From positions 11,525 through 75,524 of the forward strand of contig JAXHVH010000005.1 of assembly GCA_034189085.1 (NCBI GenBank): 64,000 nt of DNA. Reading direction: 5' to 3'. A program made the translations under genes and the position numbers. Under the pieces are notes generated by a model. That model saw only the letters and a program-made list of their open reading frames with translations, made no database searches and had not been told where the DNA came from. The stretch is from M55B129 sp034189085 (GTDB taxonomy: Bacteria; Bacillota; Dethiobacteria; DTU022). Position 1 is the stretch's first letter. Each line of letters begins with the position of its first letter. Positions 32,554 through 41,902 of this stretch are shown here, one piece after another.

Positions 32554-34746
32554 TTATTTGTTAAGATCGAGTGTAAAATAAAAGGTGGCTCCCTCCCCGG
32601 GTTTTCCTTCCGCCCATATTCTGCCACCGTGCCTGTCAATAATCCTCTGGACTATGCTCAGGCCAATTCCGCTTCCGGGATATGCATCGGGAGGATGCAG
32701 TCTCCGGAAGGGATTAAAGAGATCCCCGGCATAAGCCATGTCAAAGCCGATCCCGTTGTCGCGGACGAAATAAATTTTCCTGCTCTCTTTTTTAAAACAG
32801 CCCAATTCTATGCGGCCAGGATTGGAGGCTACCGTGAACTTCCAGGCATTATCGAGCATATTTTCCAGGGCTATACGCAGCAGAGCGACATCCCCAAAAG
32901 CTTCAAGCCCTTCCGCGACGACGAATTCGACCCTGCGCTGCGGATCTTTCTCCCGCAGATGCCTGGCATAAGCCTCAGCCATGCCCGTAAGATTAACACT
33001 ATCCCTGTGCAGTTCCTGCCTGGTTACACGGGACAACTTGAGTAGTTCGTCAATCAGGTTGTTCATTTGGTGAGCAGAAGCGCAAACTCTCTTTAGATAA
33101 TCCACACCCTGTTCATCAAGACGTTCACCGTAGTCTTCAAGGACCGCTGCGCTGAAACCTCCTATACTGCGCAGGGGAGCGCGCAGGTCATGTGATACAG
33201 AATAAGTAAAAGCAGTGAGTTCCTGGTTGGCCTGCTCCAGCTCAGCGGTCCGTTCGCGGACTCGCTGTTCCAGTTCTTCATTGAGATGTTTCAGCTCATT
33301 TTCCGTTTCTTTCAGTTCGGTAATATCCAAAGATGTATCCAGTGCACCTATAATTTGCCCTTTTTCGTCATAAACAGGGGTGCCGTTTACCCTCCAGCAG
33401 CGGCCGCCCGGATATTCAATAGTATTCACAGTCCTGCAGCCGGTTTCCAGGCATTCCACCACCGGGCAGCCCGGACACGGTTGTGTATACCCGTGCCAGA
33501 CCTGAAAACATTTTTCCCCCATATATTCATAAGGTTCTTGGCGGTGGTTTCCAGTAACCGCCCGGTTAGCCCAGATGATCCGCATTTCCCTGTCCATATA
33601 CGTAACCAGTTCAGCCATGTTTTCCAGAATCAAATTCTTTTCCCGCTGTTCTTTCTGCAGCTTTTCCTCCTGTTTTTTCTTCTCAGTTATATCTTTGGAG
33701 ACACAGAGAATCCCGATCGGTTCTCCAGCCCTGTTTTTCATGTACGAGATGGAATTTTCGACCCAGATTGTCGAACCGTCCTTTTTATACTCTTCCAACT
33801 CCAGCTGGACAGTTTTGTTCAAATCGGCCTTATCATCTGCAAGCAGCAGCAATTCCCGCTGCAGGGTCTTCCGGGCCAGGCCCAGCGATTCAGGAGTAAG
33901 GGTCTGTTCCAGGGTTCGCTCCATCGCTTCTGCAGGGGTGAATCCGTGCAAATTGTAAACGGAGGGGCTGACATAGAGATAATTAAGGCCCATATCCATT
34001 ACAGTAATGGTATCGGCGGTATTTTCAGCGATGAGCCGGTATTTTTCTTCGCTCTGCAATAATTCTTTTTCTTTTTGCCTGCCGCGATAGTAATAATAGG
34101 TAACGGCGGCAGCCAGGGCAAAAATAACCGTCAGGACCAGGGCAGCTATGTTTCGTTGCCAGGCAACAGCCTCCTCCAGATCCGTCAGGTAAACACCGGT
34201 TCCAATAATCCAATGCCAGGGTTCAAAAGCTGCCACATAGGAAAGTTTCTCCCCTGTCCGTTCGCTGTCGTCATAGTACTGCCACTGGTAGGTGAGGTGC
34301 CCGGCTCCCTCTTCCTGCGCAATCCTGATCATCTCCCGGAAAAGTGGGAAGCCGCTTTCATCTTCAGTATCTGAAACATCTGTTCCTTCCAGTTCCGGCC
34401 GAAAGGGGTGCACAATCACAGTGGCATCATAATCGATGATCCAGAAATAATCCAGATCTTCTTCGCCGTAGCGCATAGAGCGGATCAACAGGGCGGCTCT
34501 TTCCCTTGCTTCTTCACCGCTTAATATTCCTTGATTCTCCAGATTATTGAAATGGTCAAGCACAGCAAGCTCACTTTCCACCATCTCACTGGTGAAAACC
34601 TCTTTTTCCTGGTAAATATCCCCGTGCAGGGCAGGCAGAACCAGGAAAAGATAGATACTGATAACAAAAATCAACAGCAGTAAAATGACCAGCAGCAGCC
34701 GAAAATTTTCTTTTTTTATTAAAAAATTGTTTAATTTATTTTGCAA
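32554..34746 (-). CDS. Membrane sensor histidine kinase with Cache and PAS domains
   Basis: The 730-residue kinase has a membrane helix at about 17-36, an extracellular single-Cache domain (DLDYFWIIDYDATVIVHPF; FEPWHWIIGTGVYL), a second helix at about 200-220, and two PAS domains, the second with four Cys (MGEKCFQVWHGYTQPCPGCP and a following C). A HisKA box SHDLRAPLRSIGGF and an HATPase with DNAWKF, DNGIGFD and GSGIGLSI follow. Start: TTG at 34746. No response regulator gene is adjacent, so its partner is elsewhere. The Cys-rich PAS suggests a redox or metal input, an inference. Confidence 0.9.
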   Translation of the reverse strand: MQNKLNNFLIKKENFRLLLVILLLLIFVISIYLFLVLPALHGDIYQEKEVFTSEMVESELAVLDHFNNLENQGILSGEEARERAALLIRSMRYGEEDLDYFWIIDYDATVIVHPFRPELEGTDVSDTEDESGFPLFREMIRIAQEEGAGHLTYQWQYYDDSERTGEKLSYVAAFEPWHWIIGTGVYLTDLEEAVAWQRNIAALVLTVIFALAAAVTYYYYRGRQKEKELLQSEEKYRLIAENTADTITVMDMGLNYLYVSPSVYNLHGFTPAEAMERTLEQTLTPESLGLARKTLQRELLLLADDKADLNKTVQLELEEYKKDGSTIWVENSISYMKNRAGEPIGILCVSKDITEKKKQEEKLQKEQREKNLILENMAELVTYMDREMRIIWANRAVTGNHRQEPYEYMGEKCFQVWHGYTQPCPGCPVVECLETGCRTVNTIEYPGGRCWRVNGTPVYDEKGQIIGALDTSLDITELKETENELKHLNEELEQRVRERTAELEQANQELTAFTYSVSHDLRAPLRSIGGFSAAVLEDYGERLDEQGVDYLKRVCASAHQMNNLIDELLKLSRVTRQELHRDSVNLTGMAEAYARHLREKDPQRRVEFVVAEGLEAFGDVALLRIALENMLDNAWKFTVASNPGRIELGCFKKESRKIYFVRDNGIGFDMAYAGDLFNPFRRLHPPDAYPGSGIGLSIVQRIIDRHGGRIWAEGKPGEGATFYFTLDLNK

Positions 34747-34769
34747 AGGATCTCAACCTCTTCACACAA

Positions 34770-34798
34770 ATATTATTCGTAATATCCAATAGTAACAA
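34770..34798 (-). promoter_or_regulatory. Promoter for the sensor kinase
   Basis: On the minus strand TTGTTA (34798-34793), a 17-bp spacer, TAATAT (34775-34770), 24 bp upstream of the TTG start. Confidence 0.55.
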
Positions 34799-34973
34799 TC
34801 AAAACTGCTCTGAAAAGGTATAAATAACAGCAACCCGGTCGGGTTTATAATGAAATATTCTATAAATTGCCTGAATATCCTTTTTAAGCTAAAGGGTTAA
34901 GAATCGAGAAATCCAGATAAAAACTGGGGTTCTACCGTCAATACAATCATCCTGCTTTTGCTATCGTTTTTAC

Positions 34974-36299
34974 TCAATCGATCCTGAAAAATGATTGATC
35001 GAATTCCGGCCTGTTCTCATAGCGGGCCATAAAAAAGCCGGGCAAAGTATCGATCTGTGAAAAAAGATCCGCTTTGACCGGAATCCCCGCTCCGTTGAGT
35101 GCACTGACAATCCCGTCAGGATCGGGCGGACATCCCCTGGCGGCAAATATTTTCCGGATAGCCGGGTGATTTCTGTTGCGGCGGTACATGCATTCCCCGA
35201 TCAGGACAGTGGCCTTCATCCCCGGCTCCGGCTCCATCGCCTTGCCGGTAAGCACTTCCACTCCGCCCCACGACTGGCCCTGCCAGGCCTGCCGGATAGC
35301 GGTCAGGATGAGGCCGTTCAGTCTCGAGCAGTAGGTACACAGGGTGCTGTCAAACTTCCTGTAAAACAGCCCTTTTATACCCTGCCTGGCCAGGGCTTCA
35401 GGCATTTCGCCCCATTGTTCCCTGTAGTAGGGAAAGTCAAATTGATGATATGATGAAACTTCTTCAACATCTTCCCCCTTTATCTCCACATCAGAAAGAT
35501 CATTCGGCCGTCCCACCCTGCCAATTGCCCTGGCCAGGTGTTCCACGAAGGATGGTTCATAACCCAGGATCCTGGCACCGACCATATCAGCTGAAAGAAG
35601 GTCACCAGAAGCAATCAGAAGGTTGCTGCGATGCATCCTGCCATCAAAAGCCGGTCCGCGCTCCAGGCTGAAAATACCATCAATAATAGTGAGAATCGGG
35701 GGTAGTGGATCAGCCAGTCTGGCAATATGAGAGTGAAGATTTTTCAGCTTGTCGGAGCTGTGGCATTTCCTGCGGGAGGTAATATCGATTGTCCCTTTCA
35801 GGTTTTTCAGCCCCAGGCTGACAACAGTCTGGTTATGTGTCTTGAGGACAGGAAGATCAACCACGAAATCACTGTCCAGGATATCTTCATTGTAGCTGAG
35901 GCTTATCCCCCCTTCCAGTTTGATCTTACGGAAAGGCCTTTTCATTATATTGACGTATTTGACCCCGTATTTTTCCCGGAGGGTTTCATAGCCAAGCGAC
36001 CGGAAGGCATGGAGGGGAGTTTCTTCATCATTAGGATCGGCAACCATTCCCTCCCCGATGGTAATGTCCTTTATCCCGTGCTCCTTAAGGACTGCTACCA
36101 CATCTTCCACGAGACGCGATGTAGTGACTACACCCCACTTCGGAAAAGAGCAGGCCCGGGTCCAAAAAACGATGTTCGGTTTGATAAAAACTCGCGCTCC
36201 GGGGACCATCTTCGCCAGGCCGTTGCAATCCAGAATTGCTTTCCGCACCGACTGATATGGCTTTTCGTAGCGAACAATGGAAACTTTATATTTTGGCAT
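34974..36299 (-). CDS. DUF362 domain protein
   Basis: The 441-residue protein shows the DUF362 signatures ARVFIKPNIVFW, ITIGEG and VVDLPVLKTHNQTVVSLGLKNLKG. Unlike the gene at 24892 it has no ferredoxin motif, although scattered Cys (CTYCSRL) could bind metal. Function unknown. It follows the SLC13 carrier gene on the same strand, 45 bp away, so the two may be co-transcribed. Confidence 0.82.
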   Translation of the reverse strand: MPKYKVSIVRYEKPYQSVRKAILDCNGLAKMVPGARVFIKPNIVFWTRACSFPKWGVVTTSRLVEDVVAVLKEHGIKDITIGEGMVADPNDEETPLHAFRSLGYETLREKYGVKYVNIMKRPFRKIKLEGGISLSYNEDILDSDFVVDLPVLKTHNQTVVSLGLKNLKGTIDITSRRKCHSSDKLKNLHSHIARLADPLPPILTIIDGIFSLERGPAFDGRMHRSNLLIASGDLLSADMVGARILGYEPSFVEHLARAIGRVGRPNDLSDVEIKGEDVEEVSSYHQFDFPYYREQWGEMPEALARQGIKGLFYRKFDSTLCTYCSRLNGLILTAIRQAWQGQSWGGVEVLTGKAMEPEPGMKATVLIGECMYRRNRNHPAIRKIFAARGCPPDPDGIVSALNGAGIPVKADLFSQIDTLPGFFMARYENRPEFDQSFFRID

Positions 36300-36344
36300 C
36301 CCCTATCCTCCCGGCAGGCATGTAAAATTCTCGCGGGTATAAAA

Positions 36345-37814
36345 TCAATGGAGGAAAGATCCGAAGATCAGAAAAGAGGCGGTGATAAAGAAAGGCACAA
36401 TCAGGGTCAGCGGTAATCCTGCTTTCAGAAAATCCCGGATTGAAAAATAACCGGCAGAGTAGGGAATGACATTGGTGGGGCTGGAAGTGACCAGCAGAAA
36501 AGCCAGAGAAGTGGCAATGGCCACCGGACCGGCCAGCATCCAGGGATCCAGTTTCAACTCAACCGCAAGGGCAATGACCAGGGGCACCATAATTACACCG
36601 GTTACTGTGTTGCTGGAAAAAAACACTTTCAGAATCTCCACTGCCAGAACAGCCAGTATTATTCGAGCAGCCAGAGTAAGACTTCCCAGGGGCGAAAAGG
36701 CAATGGCCGCCAGCCAGCCGGCTGCTCCTGTTTCATAGACAACCGCTCCCAGTGAAAGTCCGGCAGCAATGAGAACAATTGCTCCCCAGTCTACATCTTT
36801 CTGGGCTTCCTTCCAGCTCAATAGATCAATCCCCGGCAGGAAGAAAAGAGCAGCCGCAGCCAGGGCAACTAATTCAATAGGCACTGAATAACCGGTCAGC
36901 AGGGCAAGGAGGGGATCGCCAACCCAGAACACAACGGCTAACAAGAATATTGCCAGCGCTTTAATTTCCCGGGCTGTTAATTTTTCTTTTTTTGCCGATC
37001 CCCTTGCAGGCAGCCCGGCAAGGATCTCTTCAGATACTGGCTCGGGAGGGAAAACCCGGATCAGTAACAGGTAAGCAAGGGGCAAAATCAGGAGGGCTGC
37101 CGGCACTCCGACAATCATCCAGCGTAGAAAATCAATCTGGACCCCGGCCAGATCACGCAGATAACCAAGGGCGACCACGTTAGCCCCATTGCCAACCGGA
37201 GTTGATATACCACCGATGGCCGGCCCCCAGGCTACAGCAATCATCAGGGAACGGCCAAAATTGCTTTTCAGAGGCAGGGCCTTGCAGCGATGCAAAATGT
37301 TTAAAGCTACCGGCAGCAAAATTGCCGACACCGACATGTTCACTATCCACATGGAAAGCAGCGCCCCGATCATCATAAATACAAACACCAGTTTACGGGG
37401 ATTGAAGCCAACCCGATTGATGATCGCCGCCGTCAGGCGGTCGGCAAGGCCGGAGCGGGTCAGCCCTGAAGAAAGGATCAGAATTCCGATAAAAAAGACC
37501 ACCACTGTGTTGCCAAAACCATAAGCTACCGTTTCTTTTAAAGGATGCAAGCCCAGCAGCGGCACCAGGAGAAGCCCAATGAGGGCGGCAATAACAAAGG
37601 GGACTGCTTCCGTAACCCAGAGGATGATGACAAAAGCAAGAACAGCCAGGGCTGCTTTCCCCTCCGCTGTCAGCATGGGCTCAACCGCAGTGGCATTAAA
37701 AATATCAAGAGGCAGGAGGTAAAAGACAACCAGAACCAGAACCGCCACCAGCAGGATAAATATACGCCTCAATAAGGCTTGACTGTTGTTGGTTTCATCG
37801 GGGTTCCCGGACAA
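36345..37814 (-). CDS. SLC13/DASS-family anion symporter
   Basis: The 489-residue carrier has about 11-12 membrane helices. The family signatures are present: an SNT-like motif in the first repeat (MWIVNMSVSAILLPVAL), PIGG-like AWGPAIGGISTPVGNGANVV, and a second repeat with FFSSNTVTGVIMVPL and LVTSSPTNVI. Such proteins import di- or tricarboxylates or sulfate with Na+. The exact substrate cannot be told; a C4-dicarboxylate would fit its length. Confidence 0.88.
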   Translation of the reverse strand: MSGNPDETNNSQALLRRIFILLVAVLVLVVFYLLPLDIFNATAVEPMLTAEGKAALAVLAFVIILWVTEAVPFVIAALIGLLLVPLLGLHPLKETVAYGFGNTVVVFFIGILILSSGLTRSGLADRLTAAIINRVGFNPRKLVFVFMMIGALLSMWIVNMSVSAILLPVALNILHRCKALPLKSNFGRSLMIAVAWGPAIGGISTPVGNGANVVALGYLRDLAGVQIDFLRWMIVGVPAALLILPLAYLLLIRVFPPEPVSEEILAGLPARGSAKKEKLTAREIKALAIFLLAVVFWVGDPLLALLTGYSVPIELVALAAAALFFLPGIDLLSWKEAQKDVDWGAIVLIAAGLSLGAVVYETGAAGWLAAIAFSPLGSLTLAARIILAVLAVEILKVFFSSNTVTGVIMVPLVIALAVELKLDPWMLAGPVAIATSLAFLLVTSSPTNVIPYSAGYFSIRDFLKAGLPLTLIVPFFITASFLIFGSFLH

Positions 37815-38036
37815 ATCATTACTATCCCTTCATCGTTTGTATGCCTGTTTCAAATTACCCATACTGCTGTGATAATAGCACTGCAGGCTGCCGGCTATTA
37901 ATATTCACCCATCTTTCATCACCCTGCAGGACTGCGCCGGCATCCCAGATATAAAACCGGCCATCCCATTAAACTCACCTGCAGTTAACAGCTTGCTCTA
38001 CATCAGATAATCCCGGCTTGATCACACCGGCAATCG

Positions 38037-38597
38037 CTATCTTTTAAGAAAATCCCAGAAGCCTTTCTTTTGTGGTTCAGGAGAATCTTCTTCCACTTCC
38101 AGAACGTCGTTTCCATTCTGCTGCTTTCTCAGTTTTTCTTCTAACTTTTGCTTTTCGGCCTCCAGCTCAGCCTGCTCCTTTGCTGTAGTTTCTTCGCGTT
38201 CTCTTCTCTGTTTGTTTAGTTCTTCGGCCAGCTCATTTTTTTCAGCTTCCAGTTTGGCTTTGGCTCTCTCTGCAGTTTTTTCACGTTCCTTTTTAAAATT
38301 CTCCAGCTCTTCTTCCAGTTTCTTGTTTTCATTTTCCAGGAATTTAACGCGGCGCTGTAATTCCTTTTTGTAGTTACGTTCACTTTCAGATTTTATATAG
38401 TTATGGATACTGCGGTAGATTCCATAAAAAATCATAACCAAAATCCCCGCCAGGGCTGAACCCAGGATCACCATAAACAGGGTCAGCTCCACCTCGCCGA
38501 AAATGTAATTTACAGTAACCATGTCATTATTTAGTACAGCTACTATGACAACAGCCAGGACCACTATTATCATCAAGATAATGAATAAAATCCTCAT
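38037..38597 (-). CDS. LapA-domain membrane protein with coiled coil
   Basis: The 186-residue protein has two N-terminal membrane helices (ILFIILMIIVVLAVVIVAVL and LFMVILGSALAGILVMIFYG) around the LapA-type motif NNDMVTVNYIFGEVEL, then a long Lys/Glu coiled coil (about 70-165) and a basic tail. ATG at 38597 follows GGGGAAAGG. Sequence upstream in the same frame is not coding: it contains an 18-bp tandem repeat. LapA proteins relate to envelope assembly; the role here is unknown. Confidence 0.8.
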   Translation of the reverse strand: MRILFIILMIIVVLAVVIVAVLNNDMVTVNYIFGEVELTLFMVILGSALAGILVMIFYGIYRSIHNYIKSESERNYKKELQRRVKFLENENKKLEEELENFKKEREKTAERAKAKLEAEKNELAEELNKQRREREETTAKEQAELEAEKQKLEEKLRKQQNGNDVLEVEEDSPEPQKKGFWDFLKR

Positions 38598-38660
38598 TTT
38601 CCTTTCCCCTCCAATCGATTTAAATTCGAGTTTGCCTGCCCGGTTAATAAGAGCAAACTT

Positions 38661-38696
38661 ATTTGTGCCTGCAGACACATTTGTGCCTGCATACAC
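38661..38696. repeat. 18-bp tandem duplication upstream of the LapA-like gene
   Basis: Two adjacent units (38661-38678 and 38679-38696; ATTTGTGCCTGCAGACAC and ATTTGTGCCTGCATACAC) differ by one base. They lie in the leader of the LapA-like gene. Confidence 0.9.
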
Positions 38697-38811
38697 GACA
38701 AAATATAACCGGGTAACCCTATGTTTTAAATTCCACAACAACCTTGATATTCCTTTGATCATTAGAAACAAACATGTGCCGGGGTCAGGGCTCCCCACCA
38801 AGTTTAATAAG

Positions 38812-38840
38812 TTGAAACATACACTTTAAAGTGCTATGAT
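38812..38840 (+). promoter_or_regulatory. SigA-type promoter for the thiamin operon
   Basis: TTGAAA (38812-38817), a 17-bp spacer, TATGAT (38835-38840), about 15 bp before the TPP riboswitch. Confidence 0.75.
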
Positions 38841-38854
38841 GAAGAAAATGAATA

Positions 38855-38946
38855 GTGCCAAGGGGAGCTGGGGTAACCTGGCTGAGAAAGAACTGTTCCT
38901 GTTCTGACCCTTTGACCTGATCTGGATAATGCCAGCGTAGGGATGT
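38855..38946 (+). ncRNA. TPP (THI-box) riboswitch
   Basis: The conserved thi-box elements are present in order: GGGGAGCTGGGG, GGCTGAGA, ACCCTTTGACCTGATCTGG and ATAATGCCAGCGTAGGGA. Thiamin pyrophosphate binding should expose the terminator that follows, shutting off the importer operon. Confidence 0.97.
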
Positions 38947-38968
38947 ATTTTAAGCATTTTTTTTCAGG

Positions 38969-39000
38969 CTGTCGCCCATGTTGGCGACAGTTTTTATTTT
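38969..39000 (+). terminator. Riboswitch-controlled terminator
   Basis: CTGTCGCC-CATGTT-GGCGACAG followed by TTTTTATTTT, between the TPP aptamer and the first gene. The position is that of the expression platform. Confidence 0.92.
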
Positions 39001-39028
39001 AAATCCTCTTGAGGAAGGAAGTGTACCA

Positions 39029-39319
39029 ATGCCCGTTTGCAACCTCAGTCTGCAGATTATTCCCGTTGTTCCAGAAGAACAGGTTTATCCCATTGTCGAC
39101 CGGGTTATTGCCATGATCGCGGAATCAAAAGTGAAATATGCGGTTGGACCGATGGAGACGACCATGGAAGGAGAACTTGACAAGCTTCTGGATATTGTTA
39201 AAAAGGCCCAGGCCTTGTGTGCTAACGCCGGAGCCGAGCGTGTCCTTTCTGTCATCAAGATCGATTACCGCACCGGGGGAGTGACCATGGATGAAAAAAT
39301 GGCTAAATATAAAAAATAA
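39029..39319 (+). CDS. Thiamin-binding protein (YkoF/MTH1187 family)
   Basis: The 96-residue protein (CNLSLQIIPVVPEEQVYPIVDR, YAVGPMETTMEGELDKLL, VLSVIKIDYR) belongs to the MTH1187/YkoF family. YkoF of Bacillus binds thiamin and is tied to HMP/thiamin import. The ATG at 39029 follows AGGAAGGAAGTG. It is first in a TPP-riboswitch operon and overlaps the permease gene by 29 bp, so it probably acts as a soluble binder or sensor for the importer. Confidence 0.88.
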   Translation: MPVCNLSLQIIPVVPEEQVYPIVDRVIAMIAESKVKYAVGPMETTMEGELDKLLDIVKKAQALCANAGAERVLSVIKIDYRTGGVTMDEKMAKYKK

Positions 39320-40070
39320 CCTGCCCGCTCCCCTGTTCCTGCTATGCCTCATCGCTGCATGGGAAGTGATTACTGCAACCCTGTCCATACCGGAATACAT
39401 TTTGCCCTCCCCCTCAGCCATAGCCGCCGCGCTGAATGAAAATTTTGCTCTCCTGGTTGAACATTCCCGCGTCACCATGGTGGCTGTCCTGGGAGGACTT
39501 ATTCTGGCCATAGCCGTAGCCTTGATTCTTGCCCTGGCCATGGACCGCTGGCGGCTCCTGAAACGAGCTTTCTATCCTATCCTGGTGATCTCGCAGGCCG
39601 TGCCGATTTTTGCTCTCGCGCCCATTTTGCTGATCTGGTTCGGAGCAGGGCTTCTGCCCAAGGTACTCATCGTCACCCTGGTCTGCTTTTTCCCTCTCGC
39701 CGTCAACCTGGTTGAGGGCTTCAGCCAGGTTAATCCTGAAACAGTTGATTTAATGCGCACTATGCAGGCCGATCGCTGGCTGATCATGCGCTCAGTCCAG
39801 TTTCCTTCAGCAATGCCCTACTTTTTCACCGGGCTCAAAATCGCCGCTACTTACAGTGTCATGGGGGCAATCATCGGCGAGTGGCTGGCAGCCAGAGCCG
39901 GCCTGGGGATATACATGCTGCGGGCAATGCATTCTTTTCGAACCAGCCATCTTTTCGCCGCAATCATTGTGGTGGTCTTTCTGAGTTTAGCCCTCTTCAA
40001 ACTGGTTGAAGCAGGTGGATGGCTGGCCATGCCCTGGCAAAGAAAGGTAACAGAAAACTTGAAGGAGTGA
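39291..40070 (+). CDS. ABC transporter permease, thiamin precursor import
   Basis: The 259-residue inner-membrane permease has about six helices and the BPD coupling motif (EWLAARAGLGIYMLRAM) as in SsuC/TauC/ThiX proteins. It lies between the thiamin-binding protein and the periplasmic-type lipoprotein, under the TPP riboswitch, so the cargo is probably a thiamin pyrimidine precursor. The start overlaps the previous gene. Confidence 0.9.
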   Translation: MKKWLNIKNNLPAPLFLLCLIAAWEVITATLSIPEYILPSPSAIAAALNENFALLVEHSRVTMVAVLGGLILAIAVALILALAMDRWRLLKRAFYPILVISQAVPIFALAPILLIWFGAGLLPKVLIVTLVCFFPLAVNLVEGFSQVNPETVDLMRTMQADRWLIMRSVQFPSAMPYFFTGLKIAATYSVMGAIIGEWLAARAGLGIYMLRAMHSFRTSHLFAAIIVVVFLSLALFKLVEAGGWLAMPWQRKVTENLKE

Positions 40071-40075
40071 TTTCT

Positions 40076-41071
40076 ATGCGCAGTCATAAAAGAAAACCAT
40101 TTTTGATTACCCTGTACCTGACATTTATTTTGATAATAATTACCCTGGCGGCAGGCTGTACCGGCAATGAAGCGGCAGAACCGGACCAGGTCACAGTAAT
40201 CCTCGACTGGACCCCGAATACCAACCACAGCGGCCTTTTTGCCGCTATCGATAAAGGTTATTTCGAGGAAGAAAACCTGGAGGTGGAAATTATACAGGCC
40301 CCGGGCAGTGTCGTCCAGATGGTGGCTGCCGGCCAGGCTGAATTCGGGGTCAGCTACCAGGAGGAAATTACCTATGCCCGCCTCAGCGGAATGCCGGTAG
40401 TATCGATAGCAGCTGTCATTCAACACAATACTTCAGGTTTTGCCTCCCTCAAAGAACGGGGCATTGAAACACCGGCCGATTTTGAAGGAAAGAGCTACGG
40501 TGGTTGGGGTTCGCCGGTTGAAGAAGCAACTATCAAGGCCCTGATGGAACGCTATGATGCTGATTTTGAAAAAGTGGATATTATTACTACTGGAGAAGTT
40601 GATTCGCTGATCGTTATCGAACGAGAAGCAGATTTTGCCTGGATCTATTATGGCTGGACCGGGATCGAAGCCGAATTGAAAGGAATGGAACTTAACTTCA
40701 TCGAGCTGGGGAAAGAAGATCCGGCTCTGGATTACTACACACCTACCCTGATAACGAGTGAAGCGCTGATAAGTGAAAATCCAGATTTGATCAATCGTTT
40801 CATGAGAGCGGTGGGCAGGGGGTATCGCCTGGCCATCGAAAATCCGGCTGAAGCGGTCGAAATTCTCCTCAACCAAGCTCCCGAACTCGATGAAGATCTG
40901 GCCAAAGCCAGCCAGGAATGGCTGAGTGAGCGTTACCAGGCAGATGCCGAAACGTGGGGGTTGCAGAAAAAAGAAACCTGGGAAGCCTACAGCCGCTGGC
41001 TTTATAAAAATGGTTTGATCGAAGAGATGCCGGATGCTGAAAAATGCTTCACCAACGAGTTTGTCCAATGA
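40076..41071 (+). CDS. ABC substrate-binding lipoprotein (ThiY/NMT1 type)
   Basis: The 331-residue lipoprotein has a lipobox LAAGC after a hydrophobic signal (residues 10-25). The mature part has the NMT1/THI5-like signature VILDWTPNTNHSGLFAAIDKGYFEEENL, as in ThiY, which binds formyl-aminopyrimidine thiamin breakdown products. ATG at 40076 has GAAGGAG upstream. Its stop overlaps the ATPase start as ATGA. Confidence 0.92.
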   Translation: MRSHKRKPFLITLYLTFILIIITLAAGCTGNEAAEPDQVTVILDWTPNTNHSGLFAAIDKGYFEEENLEVEIIQAPGSVVQMVAAGQAEFGVSYQEEITYARLSGMPVVSIAAVIQHNTSGFASLKERGIETPADFEGKSYGGWGSPVEEATIKALMERYDADFEKVDIITTGEVDSLIVIEREADFAWIYYGWTGIEAELKGMELNFIELGKEDPALDYYTPTLITSEALISENPDLINRFMRAVGRGYRLAIENPAEAVEILLNQAPELDEDLAKASQEWLSERYQADAETWGLQKKETWEAYSRWLYKNGLIEEMPDAEKCFTNEFVQ

Positions 41072-41850
41072 GCAGAGACCTGAAGCTGAAACTGCATGGT
41101 ATATCAGCAACTTACTCAACGGGAGAAGAAAAACTGCCGGTGCTGGACAATGTTTCCCTGGCAGTGGCCACGGGAGAATTTGTTTCCGTCATTGGGCCAA
41201 GCGGGTCGGGGAAAAGCACCCTGTTGAAGATTGCCGCCGGGCTGTTGAAACCTGAACAAGGAAAGATTCTTATCGACGGGCGCGACGTGACCGGGCTCCC
41301 TCGCCTGGTCGGTTATATGCCCCAGCAGGATTTGCTTTTCCCCTGGAAAACGCTGCGCCAGAATGCCGCCCTGCCTCTGGTTGCTGCGCGATTAGAAAAA
41401 AAGGAGATTGAAGAACGGATAGAAAAATTACTCCCTATTTTTGGCCTGCAGGGTTTTGGTGAATATTATCCCGATCAGCTTTCAGGGGGAATGCGTCAGC
41501 GGGGAGCCCTGATGCGGACTATGCTGATCGAAAGCGATCTTCTGCTGCTTGATGAGCCCTTTGCCGCACTTGATGCCCTGACCCGGCAGAACTTGCAGGA
41601 GTGGCTGCTCAAAATATGGGACCGCTTTCGCCGGTCGGTGCTTTTTGTTACTCACAGTATCGACGAAGCAATTTATCTCTCGGATCGAGTTTACGTCATC
41701 ACCGAAAGGCCGGGAAAAAACGCCTTTGAACAGATCATTGACATACCACGGCCCCGAAGCAAATCAGTTATTACCACCCCGCCTTTTTCCCGCTACAAAA
41801 AGCTGTTGCTTGAAGCCCTGGCTGATGATGCCGCCGCCGGAACAAAGTGA
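41068..41850 (+). CDS. ABC transporter ATPase, thiamin precursor import
   Basis: The 260-residue ATPase has Walker A GPSGSGKST, the Q-loop in YMPQQDLLFPW, the signature LSGGMRQRGALMR, Walker B LLLLDEPFAALD and the switch His in VTHSIDEA. It is the last gene of the riboswitch operon and closest to SsuB/TauB/ThiZ. The start at 41068 overlaps the lipoprotein stop; the ribosome-binding site is weak, so coupling is likely. Confidence 0.93.
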   Translation: MSRDLKLKLHGISATYSTGEEKLPVLDNVSLAVATGEFVSVIGPSGSGKSTLLKIAAGLLKPEQGKILIDGRDVTGLPRLVGYMPQQDLLFPWKTLRQNAALPLVAARLEKKEIEERIEKLLPIFGLQGFGEYYPDQLSGGMRQRGALMRTMLIESDLLLLDEPFAALDALTRQNLQEWLLKIWDRFRRSVLFVTHSIDEAIYLSDRVYVITERPGKNAFEQIIDIPRPRSKSVITTPPFSRYKKLLLEALADDAAAGTK

Positions 41851-41902
41851 ACAGTCAGTTTTGACACAGGGATCGACATGAGGGGATACCTTAATCAGGG
41901 AA

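Noticed and set aside
38598..38801. N-terminal extension of the LapA-like gene
   Set aside because: It contains the 18-bp tandem duplication and lacks a ribosome-binding site, while ATG 38597 has one and matches the LapA N-terminus.
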